A program made the translations under genes and the position numbers. Under the pieces are notes generated by a model. That model was not told the DNA's origin. It was given only the letters and a program-made list of their open reading frames with translations, and ran no database searches. From contig NZ_WEGJ01000003.1 of assembly GCF_009604385.1 (NCBI RefSeq), positions 310,001 to 374,000 on the forward strand: a DNA stretch of 64,000 nucleotides, read 5' to 3'. This document shows, piece after piece, positions 35,156-43,810 of this stretch. This DNA is from Streptomyces smaragdinus. GTDB taxonomy: Bacteria; Actinomycetota; Actinomycetes; Streptomycetales; Streptomycetaceae. Every line of letters begins with the position of its first letter. Position 1 is the first letter of the stretch.

Positions 35156-36699
35156 GCGTCGTCCTTCTGGGAACTCGTGGGGTGGGTCTCGTTCTTGTCA
35201 CCGGCGGGGGCCGGTGGGGCCTCCTCGCCCCGTACGGCCTGCATGAACGCGCCGAACTTGGCGGCGTTCCCGGCTTCACGGCGCTCCGGCGCGGGCGCGG
35301 GGCGCTCGCCGGGGAGACCCTCGGGGTGCGCCGAGGCCATGGTGCGGCCGCGGCGGCGCTTGGGGAGGGAGAGGTCGGTGTGGGTGGCCTCGTCGGGGGT
35401 GGTGGCGTGGTCGGCGGCGGGCTCGCGGTCCCGGGCGGGGGCGGTGTCCGCCGCGTCCGCCGTGGTGGACACCGTGTCCGCCGTTGTCGCCGGGGCGGGG
35501 GCCTCGGTGATCGCGGGGACTCCGGTCAGGGGGGCGAAGCGGTCGCGGTCCGAGTCCTGTGCGGGGGGCGGGGACGCGGGGCGGCGTACGACCAGGTCCT
35601 GGGGGATCATCACGACCACCCCGGTGCCGCCGACGGCGGAGGGGCGGAAGGAGACCGTGAGGCCGTGCTTGCGGGCCAGGATGCCGACGACGGCCAGGCC
35701 CAGGCGGGTGCCGGTGAGCATCGACAGGTCGGCGACCTCGCCGGAGGTGACGCGCTCGGCGCGGCGCAGGGCGGTCGCGCTCATCACCAGGCCGGCGTCC
35801 TCGATGGTGACGGCGACGCCCGCGGGGACCTCGGCCACGTACACCTGGACCTCGGTGGTGGGCGGGGAGAAGTTGCAGGCGTTGTCGAGCAGTTCGGCCA
35901 GGACGTGCATGATGCCCTCGGCCGCGTGGCCGGCGACCGCGAGGTCCGCCACGGCCCGCAGGCGGACGCGCTGGTAGCCGGCGATCCGGCCCATGGCGCC
36001 GCGCAGGACGGACTCCATGCCGATCGGCTTGGCCCAGCGGCGGCCCGAGCGGGCGCCGCTGAGCACGGCGATGCTGTCGGCGACGCGGCCGGCCTGGCTG
36101 GTGCGGTGGTCGAGGTGGAGCAGGTCGGCCAGCACCCGGGTGTCGGCGTGGCGGTGCTCCATGTCGCGCAGGTCGGCGAGCATCGAGGTGGCCAGGGCCT
36201 GCATCCGGCCGGCCGCGTTGGCGCAGGCGGCCATGGCGGCGGCGCGCTGGTTCTCGCTCTGCGAGGCGGCCTCGGCGATCTTGCGGATGACGCGGACGTA
36301 CGCGGGGTTGGCGGGCATCCGCACCCCGTCCACGGCGGTGGAGGCGGAGGCGCCCTTGCCGAGCTTGACGAGGACCGCGGGGACCGTCTCGTCGGCGAAG
36401 CGGGTGGACTCGGCGGCCGCGGCGGAGGCCCGGGAGGCCGCGGCGGCGGATTCGGCGGACAGTGCCCGCCTGGCCTTGCGCGCCTGTTCCCGGAAGTGGG
36501 CCGCGGTCACGACGGCGGCGGTGACGATCAGGCCGGCGACGGAGAGGCCGTAGGCCAGCGGGTCACGGGCGGCGTCCGAGGCCGCCGCGACGACCACGGT
36601 GACGACGAGCGCCGAGATCACCAGCGATATCAGCAGGGCGAGCAGGGTGGGGCTAAGACGCCGGGCTGCTGGGCGCGCGGCGTCCTGGTGCGAGGTCAT
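35152..36699 (-). CDS. cvnA: Conservon sensor-kinase-like membrane protein CvnA
   Basis: The 515-aa protein has two membrane helices near the N-terminus (LLALLISLVISALVVTVVVAAA and PLAYGLSVAGLIVTAAVVTAA), an Ala-rich helical region, a histidine-containing segment (HRHADTRVLADLLHLDHRTSQAGRVADSIAVLSG) and a HATPase domain (ELLDNACNFSPP, IEDAGLVMSATAL, LGLAVVGILARKHGL). The C-terminal 130 residues are low-complexity. It is the first gene of the conservon, so the operon promoter should lie in 36700-37006. Confidence 0.93.
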   Translation of the reverse strand: MTSHQDAARPAARRLSPTLLALLISLVISALVVTVVVAAASDAARDPLAYGLSVAGLIVTAAVVTAAHFREQARKARRALSAESAAAASRASAAAAESTRFADETVPAVLVKLGKGASASTAVDGVRMPANPAYVRVIRKIAEAASQSENQRAAAMAACANAAGRMQALATSMLADLRDMEHRHADTRVLADLLHLDHRTSQAGRVADSIAVLSGARSGRRWAKPIGMESVLRGAMGRIAGYQRVRLRAVADLAVAGHAAEGIMHVLAELLDNACNFSPPTTEVQVYVAEVPAGVAVTIEDAGLVMSATALRRAERVTSGEVADLSMLTGTRLGLAVVGILARKHGLTVSFRPSAVGGTGVVVMIPQDLVVRRPASPPPAQDSDRDRFAPLTGVPAITEAPAPATTADTVSTTADAADTAPARDREPAADHATTPDEATHTDLSLPKRRRGRTMASAHPEGLPGERPAPAPERREAGNAAKFGAFMQAVRGEEAPPAPAGDKNETHPTSSQKDDA

Positions 36700-36950
36700 C
36701 GGAGGGGCTCCTCAGGGCAGGCGGCCTGACCCGGGTGGTGGGTGATGGTGCGCGTGATGGAAGAGACCGTTCAAGTCGATGACCTTATAAGGAACTTCAC
36801 GGACGCACCAGCAGAAGCATCCGTCATCTTCGGTCACTTGAGCAGGGGAAGTGTGCATGAAGAGGTGATTTCCGCCGAAGCGTGCGGGTGTCGGGGGTCC
36901 TGGTTCGGGGTAAGCCGTGGTGCTTGTCACTGCGCCCGGCGTCCAGCCCG
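36700..36950. other. Upstream region of the conservon
   Basis: Non-coding stretch with lower GC than its surroundings, including a perfect 10-bp palindrome CCTTATAAGG (36783-36792) that contains a TATAAG -10-like sequence for the minus strand. The operon promoter is probably here. No further motif was recognised. Confidence 0.45.
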
Positions 36951-36956
36951 CGAGAC

Positions 36957-36994
36957 GACGGGAGCCCGGCCGCTTCCCCGACCGGGCTCCCGTC
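36957..36994 (-). terminator. Terminator of the metalloprotease gene
   Basis: Perfect 13-bp arms (GACGGGAGCCCGG and CCGGGCTCCCGTC) with a 12-base loop, 12 bp downstream of the metalloprotease stop on the minus strand. Confidence 0.75.
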
Positions 36995-37006
36995 AATCGT
37001 CCGAGG

Positions 37007-38026
37007 TCAGACGCCCGGGATGCCCCGGGCGGCGAAGGCCGCGCGGACGGCGTCGGCGGCCTGCTGCCCGTACATCTCGCGGGCCGCGGCGACCGTGGCC
37101 GCGGCGGCGGCGGAGAACGTGGTGTCGGGGGCGAAGTCGAACTGCGCGTTGACGATGATCCGGTCGGCGGTGCGCGCGCCGAGGGCGCCGCGGATGTCGA
37201 ACAGGGCCCGCGACCAGATCTCCCCGTCGGCGTGCACCTCGCCGACCCGGTCGGCGTAGGTCTTGTCCGTGTCGGTGCGGCGCAGGCAGTGCGGGTCACC
37301 GGCGGTGTACTCCACCGAGTCCCAGTCGGCGACGCAGGCCAGGTCCGCGTGTACGGGCCAGCCGTAGCGGTCGGCGGCGAACGCGCCCACGGAGACGGCG
37401 AGATAGTCACCGAAGGCCTCGCCGATCGAGCCGGCCTCGAGCGAGGTGCCGAAGCCGGGGACCTGGGCGTTGTGCACGGCGTGGCCGTACTCGTGCACGA
37501 TCACCTCGGCGTCCTCGGCGTCGTCCACCCCGCCCTTGCCGAAGCGGATCTCGGCCTTCTTGTCGGTGAAGTACGAGTTGTCCGCGCCCCACTGGTTGAT
37601 CCGGACCGGCTGCTGCCGGGCGTTGGCGCCGGGGAACTCGCTGCCGAAGCCGAGGTGCTGCAGGTACTCCTGCGCCTCGTTGACCCAGAAGTACGCCATG
37701 ACCTGCTCGAACTGGTCGGCGTGCCGGGTGTAGTCGAAGGCGCCGCCGGTCGCGGCTGCCGACTTGCCGGTGTCGGAGCGCACGGTCGCCCAGCGGCCGG
37801 TGAGGGAGCCGCTGCCGTCGAGGTTGCGCAGGGCGACCTCGGCGTAGTCGGACGCGCTGACGGCGGCGTCGGAGTCCTTGGCGTCGGTGAGCGTCTGGAC
37901 GCCCGAGGACTGGACCGGGTTCACCATGAACACCCGCCCGGTCGGGGCGGTGTCGGCGGCGGCCGTGGGGGCGAGGGTGACCAGGGCCACGGTGCCGATG
38001 CAGGCGGCGAGGAGACGACGGGACAT
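37007..38026 (-). CDS. Secreted zinc metallopeptidase (gluzincin, M36-like)
   Basis: The 339-aa preprotein has a signal peptide (MSRRLLAACIGTVALVTLAPTAAA) and a zinc motif HEYGHAVHN, with the downstream Glu in GEAFGDYLAVS, the gluzincin arrangement (HExxH...ExxxD) seen in M36 fungalysin and related families. Upstream segments (YTRHADQFEQVMAYFWVNEAQEYLQHLGF) also match that group. No long propeptide is present, so it is shorter than fungalysins. Likely an extracellular protease. Confidence 0.85.
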   Translation of the reverse strand: MSRRLLAACIGTVALVTLAPTAAADTAPTGRVFMVNPVQSSGVQTLTDAKDSDAAVSASDYAEVALRNLDGSGSLTGRWATVRSDTGKSAAATGGAFDYTRHADQFEQVMAYFWVNEAQEYLQHLGFGSEFPGANARQQPVRINQWGADNSYFTDKKAEIRFGKGGVDDAEDAEVIVHEYGHAVHNAQVPGFGTSLEAGSIGEAFGDYLAVSVGAFAADRYGWPVHADLACVADWDSVEYTAGDPHCLRRTDTDKTYADRVGEVHADGEIWSRALFDIRGALGARTADRIIVNAQFDFAPDTTFSAAAAATVAAAREMYGQQAADAVRAAFAARGIPGV

Positions 38027-38226
38027 GAGTCCTCCGGACGATCGTGCCGGCCGGGGGCAGAGGTCGTCGCCGGGCCGGACGGGTTGTGGTGGTGGCCGTG
38101 GGGGGCCCGCACAGGATTCCGCACGGGGGTCGGCTTGACCAGAGGTGGCGGGGCACCCGGCCCGGCGCCGGAGGTGGGGTAGCTTGCCTGTTCGGGGACC
38201 GGCGTTCGCCGGCGGGGGAGGACGGT

Positions 38227-39471
38227 ATGTCTGTCGAGCGCGAGCACGTGCGAGTGGTGGCCACGGCCGGGGATCACCGGGTCACACCGGCCGAGCTGTT
38301 CTTCGATCTGGTCTTCGTGTACGCGATCACGCAGGTCACGGCGCTGATGGCGGCCCATCCGACGGTGCCGCGGCTGCTCGGGTCGCTGGTGGTGCTGGCG
38401 CTGCTGTGGTGGTGCTGGTGCTGCTTCGCCTGGCTGGGCAACGTCGTCCGGGCGGACACCGGGACGCTGTTCGCCGTACTGGTCACGGTGATGGCCGTGG
38501 TGCTCACCGTGTCGCTGGCCGTGCCCGAGGTGTTCACGGACCGGGCCGGCGGACTGCCCGCGCCGCTGGTCTTCGCCCTGTGTTACGGCGCGGTACGGCT
38601 GCTCCACCTCGTCACGTACCGGATCGCGCATCCGGACGACCGCGCGCTGCACGCCACCCTGCGCAAGACGGCGCTGGTGTCGGTGGCGCCGCCGCTGGTG
38701 CTGCTGCTGGCCGGCAGCGTGTTCACCGGGCGGACCCAGATGCTGTGCTGGCTGGGCGCGGTGCTGATCGACTACACGGCGATCTACGTCACCGGGGGCT
38801 CCGGCTGGCGGATAGCGTCGCCGGGGCACTTCGCGGAGCGGCACGGGCTGATCGTGATCATCGCGCTGGGCGAGTCGATCGTGGCGATCGGCGTCGGGAT
38901 GCAGGGGTACGCGCTCAACGCGCCGGTGGTGGCCGCGGGCGTCGCGGGGCTGCTGGCCGTCGCGGGCCTGTGGCGGCTGTACTTCCGCCGGCTGAGCGAG
39001 GCGGCCGAGCACGTCATGGCCGCCGCCGACGGGGACGCGCGGACCCGGATCGGGCGGGACGTGTACACGTTCCTCCATCTGCCGCTGATCGGCGGCGTGG
39101 TGCTGTGCGCGCTGGGCATGAAGACGGCGCTGCACCAGATCGCCGACACCGGCCACTACGCCCTCTCGGAGCCCCTGCACGGCGCCCCGGCCTGGGCCCT
39201 GACGGGCGGGGTCGGGGTGTTCCTGCTGGGGGCGGCGGCGATCACGGCCCGAATAGGCGCCCGCGGGGCCCCGGTCCTGCTGGCCGGCGGGACGGTATGC
39301 CTGGCGGGCGGCGCGGTGGTGCGGCTACTCCCGGCACTGGCGTCGGTGGGGTTGCTGGCGGTGCTGATCACGGGGCTGGTGGTGCTGTACGGGCGCCTGG
39401 CGGAGGCGTCCCCCACCAGCGCCTCCAGCCCTGCCACCCCTTCCACCCCCTCCAGCCTGGCCGGCGATTGA
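38227..39471 (+). CDS. LtrA-family membrane protein, second copy
   Basis: The 414-aa protein has the LtrA signature (VTPAELFFDLVFVYAITQVTALMAAHP), HGLIVIIALGESIVAIGVG and GLWRLYFRRLSEAAEHVM, with about 11-12 membrane helices. It is a paralogue of the protein at 16496 but clearly diverged. The ATG at 38227 is used; upstream frame is Gly/Arg shadow. Function unknown. Confidence 0.9.
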   Translation: MSVEREHVRVVATAGDHRVTPAELFFDLVFVYAITQVTALMAAHPTVPRLLGSLVVLALLWWCWCCFAWLGNVVRADTGTLFAVLVTVMAVVLTVSLAVPEVFTDRAGGLPAPLVFALCYGAVRLLHLVTYRIAHPDDRALHATLRKTALVSVAPPLVLLLAGSVFTGRTQMLCWLGAVLIDYTAIYVTGGSGWRIASPGHFAERHGLIVIIALGESIVAIGVGMQGYALNAPVVAAGVAGLLAVAGLWRLYFRRLSEAAEHVMAAADGDARTRIGRDVYTFLHLPLIGGVVLCALGMKTALHQIADTGHYALSEPLHGAPAWALTGGVGVFLLGAAAITARIGARGAPVLLAGGTVCLAGGAVVRLLPALASVGLLAVLITGLVVLYGRLAEASPTSASSPATPSTPSSLAGD

Positions 39472-39472
39472 G

Positions 39473-39509
39473 GCCTCCGGCCGAAGGCCGGATGCGCGTC
39501 AGCCGACGC
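39473..39509 (+). repeat. 37-bp dispersed hairpin repeat, copy 2
   Basis: Identical to 6334-6370. It begins immediately after the stop of the ltrA-like gene, with hairpin CCGGCC-GAA-GGCCGG, consistent with a transcription terminator spread as a repeat. Confidence 0.8.
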
Positions 39510-39628
39510 GACGCAACGGACATACCCCCATTGCGGTCACGCAAAAGATCATCACGGCGAGCCGAAGCCAATCCGGACGTGAACCCGTCACACAATCCCC
39601 TCACCGACACAGGGTGAAGGAGCTCCAC

Positions 39629-40705
39629 ATGTCCCCCCGGGGAAGAAGAACCGTCATCACGGCCGCCCTCTCACTAGCGGCCGTCATGCTCTGGCCGTCC
39701 GCCGCCGGCGCCGCCGAAGAGGCCTGCTTCGACCGCGCGACCCAGCCGTACACCTCGGTCGTCGACGGACACCTGCACTTCCGCCCCTTCGGCGGCCAGG
39801 CCGTCCCGTTCGAGGAGATGGTCGGCTATCTGGAGCAGAGCGGGGTCAAGCACGCGAGCGTCTTCGGGATCGGCCAGCGGCTCCCGGTGGACTCCCCCTG
39901 CACGTACTACCTGGACTGCCCCGGCACCCCGGTGCTGCCGAGCCTGAAGAACGACGTGGTCAACGCCGAGAACGTGGTGGACTACAAACCGCAGGACGTC
40001 GATCTGGCCCTGTCCATGACGTTCCCGGACCTGGCCCACCCGAAGACGGTGCCCCCGGGAATGCGGCTGCTGGACAAGGAATTCCCGGGCATGTTCCGGT
40101 GGATGGGCGAGGTCAACCTCGTCAAGCAGGCCATCCTGCCCAACCTCGCGGAGCCGGCCGACCTGGACGACATCCGCCGGTGGGCCCCGTTCATGAAGCA
40201 GCTGCGCGAGCGCGGTATGCCGCTCACCATCCACTCCGACCTGGGCAACAACGACAACCCCACGGAGTTCCTGTACCTGATGCGGGAGGTGCTCGAGCGC
40301 TACCCCGACAACAAGATCGTATGGGCGCACATGGGGCTGTCGAAGGAACTGACCACGATGGACCCCGACCGGCACATCGCGATCATGAAGGGGCTCCTGG
40401 ACAGGTACCCCCTGCTCACCCTGGACCTCAGCTGGCGGGTGCTGGAGGACACGTACTTCAGCAAGCCCGGGATCCGGGAGAAGTACGCCGCGTTCTTCGA
40501 CGACTACCCCACCCGGGCCATCCCCGGCACCGACTTCGTGGCCTCGCGCGACAAGAGCTACGAGGTCTACGCCCAGGAGCTCGAGGTGACCAGCCGGATC
40601 AACAAGGCCATGGGTGACGAGGCGTTCCGCGACATCGCCCTCGGCGAGAACTACTTCCGGCTGCTGGGGATCGACGACACCGCTCCCCCGATCTGCACGG
40701 CCTGA
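39629..40705 (+). CDS. Secreted amidohydrolase-family protein
   Basis: The 358-aa preprotein has a signal peptide (MSPRGRRTVITAALSLAAVMLWPSAAGAAEE). The mature part is a TIM-barrel metal hydrolase: first metal motif DGHLHF, later LTIHSDLGNND, IVWAHMG and GTDFVAS. This fits amidohydrolase_2-type enzymes such as decarboxylases and lactonases; the substrate is unknown. A GTG at 39614 adds five residues, but AAGGAG before the ATG at 39629 decides the start. Its 3' end overlaps the convergent MFS gene by 55 bp. Confidence 0.85.
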   Translation: MSPRGRRTVITAALSLAAVMLWPSAAGAAEEACFDRATQPYTSVVDGHLHFRPFGGQAVPFEEMVGYLEQSGVKHASVFGIGQRLPVDSPCTYYLDCPGTPVLPSLKNDVVNAENVVDYKPQDVDLALSMTFPDLAHPKTVPPGMRLLDKEFPGMFRWMGEVNLVKQAILPNLAEPADLDDIRRWAPFMKQLRERGMPLTIHSDLGNNDNPTEFLYLMREVLERYPDNKIVWAHMGLSKELTTMDPDRHIAIMKGLLDRYPLLTLDLSWRVLEDTYFSKPGIREKYAAFFDDYPTRAIPGTDFVASRDKSYEVYAQELEVTSRINKAMGDEAFRDIALGENYFRLLGIDDTAPPICTA

Positions 40706-41901
40706 CCCGCCACCGGCCCCCGCACGGTGGGCGCGAGCACCGCGCCCACCGTGCAGACCGCGCCCACCAGCGCGAGCAGCGCGAAGCCGTACCGCGCGTC
40801 GGTGTGATCGGTGACCGTCGCCACCAGCAGCATCACCCCGATCGTCGCCGCCAGCCCCAGCCCGTTCGCCAGCCCGAACGCCCGCCCCGCCGCCTCCTCG
40901 GAGGCCGACGCCAGCACCAGCCCCCGCGCCGCGATCCGCGCCTGCCCGAAGACGAACGCCCCCACCGGGACCAGCGCGAACAGCCCGGGCACCCCGAGCT
41001 GTCCCTGGAGCACCAGCAGCACGTCGGTGACCAGGAACCCGGCGACCGCGATCCGCAGATCGGAGTTCCGCCGCGCCACCACCCGGTACACCACCGTGGC
41101 CCCCAGGAAGGCGAGGCTGGCCAGCCCGTCCACCGCCCCGAACACCCCCGGCCCCCGGTTCAGGTCCCCCAGCACGAACACCGGCAGCAGCGCGTTGAAC
41201 ACCGTGACCACGACGCTCCCCGTCGCATACAGCAGAATCACCCGCACCATCGGCACCCCGGCCCCGCCCCCCGCGGCCCCGGCGACGGCCCCGGACGACG
41301 GCGCCCCCGTCCGCCGCCCCACCGCCGCCACGCACACCGCCGACACCACGAAGGTCCCCGCGTTGAACACCAGCAGCGGCACCGCCCCGAACGCCTGCAG
41401 CGCCAGCCCGCCCACCGTGGCGGAGAGCAGCATCCCCGCCTGAGTGGCCATCTCGTACGAGGCGTTGAACCGCCGCAGCCGCCCCGCCGGCACCCGCTCC
41501 TTGATCAGCGCCCCGCTCGCCGGGAAGAACAGCGACGCGACGACGGCGAGCGCGAAGTTCGCCCCGTACACCCCCACCGCCGTCGCTCCCCCGGCCGCCA
41601 GCCACAGCGGCAGCGCGAGCGCCAGCCCCGCGCTCACCGCGTCGCAGCCCACCCACAGCGCCCGCCGGTCGAACCGGTCGGCGAGCCGCCCGCACAGCGG
41701 CGACAGCAGCGCCTGCGGTGCGGCCACGGCGATGAACAGCCAGCCCACGGCCAGCATCGTCCGCTCCTCCCGGACCATCAGAAGGGCGCCGGCGATGATC
41801 TGGACGTTGTTCCCGAGGGCGGTGGCGAAGGCGGCCGGGACGAGCAGTCGCTCGGCCCGCCGGGCGTGATCGGCGTTCATAGGGGCCAGTTTCCGGAGCA
41901 T
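40651..41901 (-). CDS. MFS transporter
   Basis: The 416-aa protein has 12 predicted helices and the MFS loop motif CGRLADRFDRRALWVG between helices 2 and 3. It is of the drug-exporter-like DHA type (MFS_3). Alternative starts are the GTG at 41910 and the ATG at 41880; AGAAGG lies eight bases before the ATG at 41901. A palindrome (41904-41920) covers this ribosome-binding site. Substrate unknown. Confidence 0.88.
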   Translation of the reverse strand: MLRKLAPMNADHARRAERLLVPAAFATALGNNVQIIAGALLMVREERTMLAVGWLFIAVAAPQALLSPLCGRLADRFDRRALWVGCDAVSAGLALALPLWLAAGGATAVGVYGANFALAVVASLFFPASGALIKERVPAGRLRRFNASYEMATQAGMLLSATVGGLALQAFGAVPLLVFNAGTFVVSAVCVAAVGRRTGAPSSGAVAGAAGGGAGVPMVRVILLYATGSVVVTVFNALLPVFVLGDLNRGPGVFGAVDGLASLAFLGATVVYRVVARRNSDLRIAVAGFLVTDVLLVLQGQLGVPGLFALVPVGAFVFGQARIAARGLVLASASEEAAGRAFGLANGLGLAATIGVMLLVATVTDHTDARYGFALLALVGAVCTVGAVLAPTVRGPVAGQAVQIGGAVSSIPSSRK

Positions 41902-41903
41902 TC

Positions 41904-41920
41904 CTGACACCTTCTGTCAG
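41904..41920. promoter_or_regulatory. Palindrome over the MFS ribosome-binding site
   Basis: CTGACA-CCTTC-TGTCAG: perfect 6-bp arms and 5-bp spacer. On the minus strand the spacer GAAGG is the likely Shine-Dalgarno sequence. It could be a repressor operator or an mRNA hairpin sequestering the site. Confidence 0.45.
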
Positions 41921-42023
41921 TGGATTGCCACCCGGCCGGAGACTTCCCCCCTCACGCTCCGTGCGGGACGCTCCAGTTGACGGCAGACTGGGAGGTCCTG
42001 CCCGTGAACGAGGAGGCAACCAA

Positions 42024-43286
42024 GTGGTCGACGCACACCAGACGTTCGTCATCGTCGGAGGAGGGCTGGCCGGGGCGAAGGCGGCGGAGACCCTGCGGTC
42101 GGAGGGTTTCACCGGCAGGGTCATACTGATCTGCGACGAACGCGACCACCCGTACGAGCGGCCACCGCTGTCGAAGGGCTATCTGCTCGGCAAGGAGGAG
42201 CGCGACAGCGTCTTCGTCCACGAGCCGTCCTGGTACGCCCAGGCGGACGTCGAACTCCACCTCGGCCAGACCGTCACCGCCCTGGACCGCGCCGCCAAGG
42301 CGCTCACGCTCGGCGACGGCACGCGGGTGCAGTACGACAAGCTGCTGCTGGCCACCGGCGCCGAGCCCCGCCGCCTCGACATCCCCGGCACCGGACTGGC
42401 GGGCGTGCACCATCTGCGCCGCCTGGCCCACGCGGAGCTGCTGCGCGGCGTGCTGGCGTCCCTGGGCCGGGACAACGGCCGGCTGGTGATCGCCGGCGCC
42501 GGCTGGATCGGTCTCGAGGTCGCCGCCGCCGCGCGGACGTACGGGGCGGAGGTCACGATCGTCGAGCCGATGGCGTCGCCGCTGCACGCCGTGATCGGCC
42601 CGGAGCTGGGCGAGGTCTTCACCGACCTGCACCGCGAGCACGGCGTCGTGTTCCACTTCGGCGCGAAGCTCACCGAGATCACCGGCCAGGACGGCATGGT
42701 CCTCGCCGCGCTCACCGACGACGGCGAGGAGCACCCGGCGCACGACGTGCTGGCGGCCATCGGCGCCGCGCCGCGCACGGCGCTCGCGGAGAACGCGGGC
42801 CTGGACGTCGTGCCCCGCAAGGAGGGCGGCGGTATCGCGGTGGACGCGGGGCTGCGCACCTCGGACCCGGACATCTGGGCCTGCGGCGACGCGGCGGCCG
42901 CCGAGAACCCGCTGTTCGGGGTGCGGCTGCGGGTGGAGCACTGGGCGAACGCGCTGAACGGCGGCCCGGCGGCGGCGCGTTCGATGCTGGGCCAGGACGT
43001 GACGTACGACCGGGTCCCGTACTTCTTCTCCGACCAGTACGACCTGGGGCTGGAGTACTCGGGGTACGCCCCGCCCGGCTCGTACGACCAGGTGGTGGTC
43101 CGCGGTGATCTGGGCCGCCGGGAGTTCATCGCGTTCTGGCTGAAGGACGGCCGGGTGCTGGCCGGGATGAACGTCAACGTGTGGGACGTGACGGACCCGA
43201 TCCAGAAGCTGATCCGCTCGAAGAAGGCGGTGGACACCACGGCCCTCGCCGACCCGAACACGGAGCTCGCGTCGCTCGTGGAGTGA
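42024..43286 (+). CDS. FAD-dependent ferredoxin/rubredoxin-type reductase
   Basis: The 420-aa protein has two dinucleotide-binding folds: FAD at the N-terminus (FVIVGGGLAGAKAAETLR) and NAD(P)H at mid-protein (LVIAGAGWIGLEVAAAARTYGAEVTIVE). The second FAD motif is DPDIWACGDAA. A C-terminal reductase domain (VEHWANALNGGPAAARSMLG; YFFSDQYDLGLEYSGYAP) matches ferredoxin reductases of the oxygenase type, which could serve P450s. Start GTG at 42024 after GAGGAG. Divergent from the MFS gene. Confidence 0.9.
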   Translation: MVDAHQTFVIVGGGLAGAKAAETLRSEGFTGRVILICDERDHPYERPPLSKGYLLGKEERDSVFVHEPSWYAQADVELHLGQTVTALDRAAKALTLGDGTRVQYDKLLLATGAEPRRLDIPGTGLAGVHHLRRLAHAELLRGVLASLGRDNGRLVIAGAGWIGLEVAAAARTYGAEVTIVEPMASPLHAVIGPELGEVFTDLHREHGVVFHFGAKLTEITGQDGMVLAALTDDGEEHPAHDVLAAIGAAPRTALAENAGLDVVPRKEGGGIAVDAGLRTSDPDIWACGDAAAAENPLFGVRLRVEHWANALNGGPAAARSMLGQDVTYDRVPYFFSDQYDLGLEYSGYAPPGSYDQVVVRGDLGRREFIAFWLKDGRVLAGMNVNVWDVTDPIQKLIRSKKAVDTTALADPNTELASLVE

Positions 43287-43339
43287 CCCCGCGGGGTGAC
43301 CCCCGGGCTCGCCGACGCCCCGGGGGTACCCTCGGCCCC

Positions 43340-43801
43340 ATGCCGATCCGTACCGCCGAAGTGCCCGCCGCCGACGTCGTCCCCCTGCGCTGGGCGGTGC
43401 TGCGCCCGGGGATGCCCCGGGAGACGGCGCTGTTCGCCGAGGACGCCGCGCCCGGGGCGTTCCACCTGGCCGCGTACACCGACGAGGGCACGGTCGGCGC
43501 GGTGATCTCGTTCTGCGCCGAGCAGCTCCCGGGCGAGGACGCGAAGGCGTACCGCTTCCGCGGGATGGCCAGCGCCCCGGAGCTGCGCGGGCAGGGGTAC
43601 GGGGACGCGGTCCTCGAAGCGGGGCTGGCCGCGGCCCGGGACCGGGGCGCGGAGCTCGTGTGGTGCAACGCGCGCAGTGAGGCGCGCGGCTTCTACGAGC
43701 GGCACGGCTTCACGGTCCGCGGCGAGGAGTTCGTCATCCCCACCGTCGGCCCGCACTGGGTGATGGCCGTCACCGTCGGGGATGTCGGCGCGCGGCCGTA
43801 G
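43340..43801 (+). CDS. GNAT-family N-acetyltransferase
   Basis: The 153-aa protein has the GNAT acetyl-CoA loop in RFRGMASAPELRGQGYGDAVLEAGL and the final AELVWCNARSEARGFYERHGF. The substrate is not predictable. It ends 9 bp before dnaG and may be co-transcribed with it. Confidence 0.88.
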   Translation: MPIRTAEVPAADVVPLRWAVLRPGMPRETALFAEDAAPGAFHLAAYTDEGTVGAVISFCAEQLPGEDAKAYRFRGMASAPELRGQGYGDAVLEAGLAAARDRGAELVWCNARSEARGFYERHGFTVRGEEFVIPTVGPHWVMAVTVGDVGARP

Positions 43802-43810
43802 AATTCCCCC

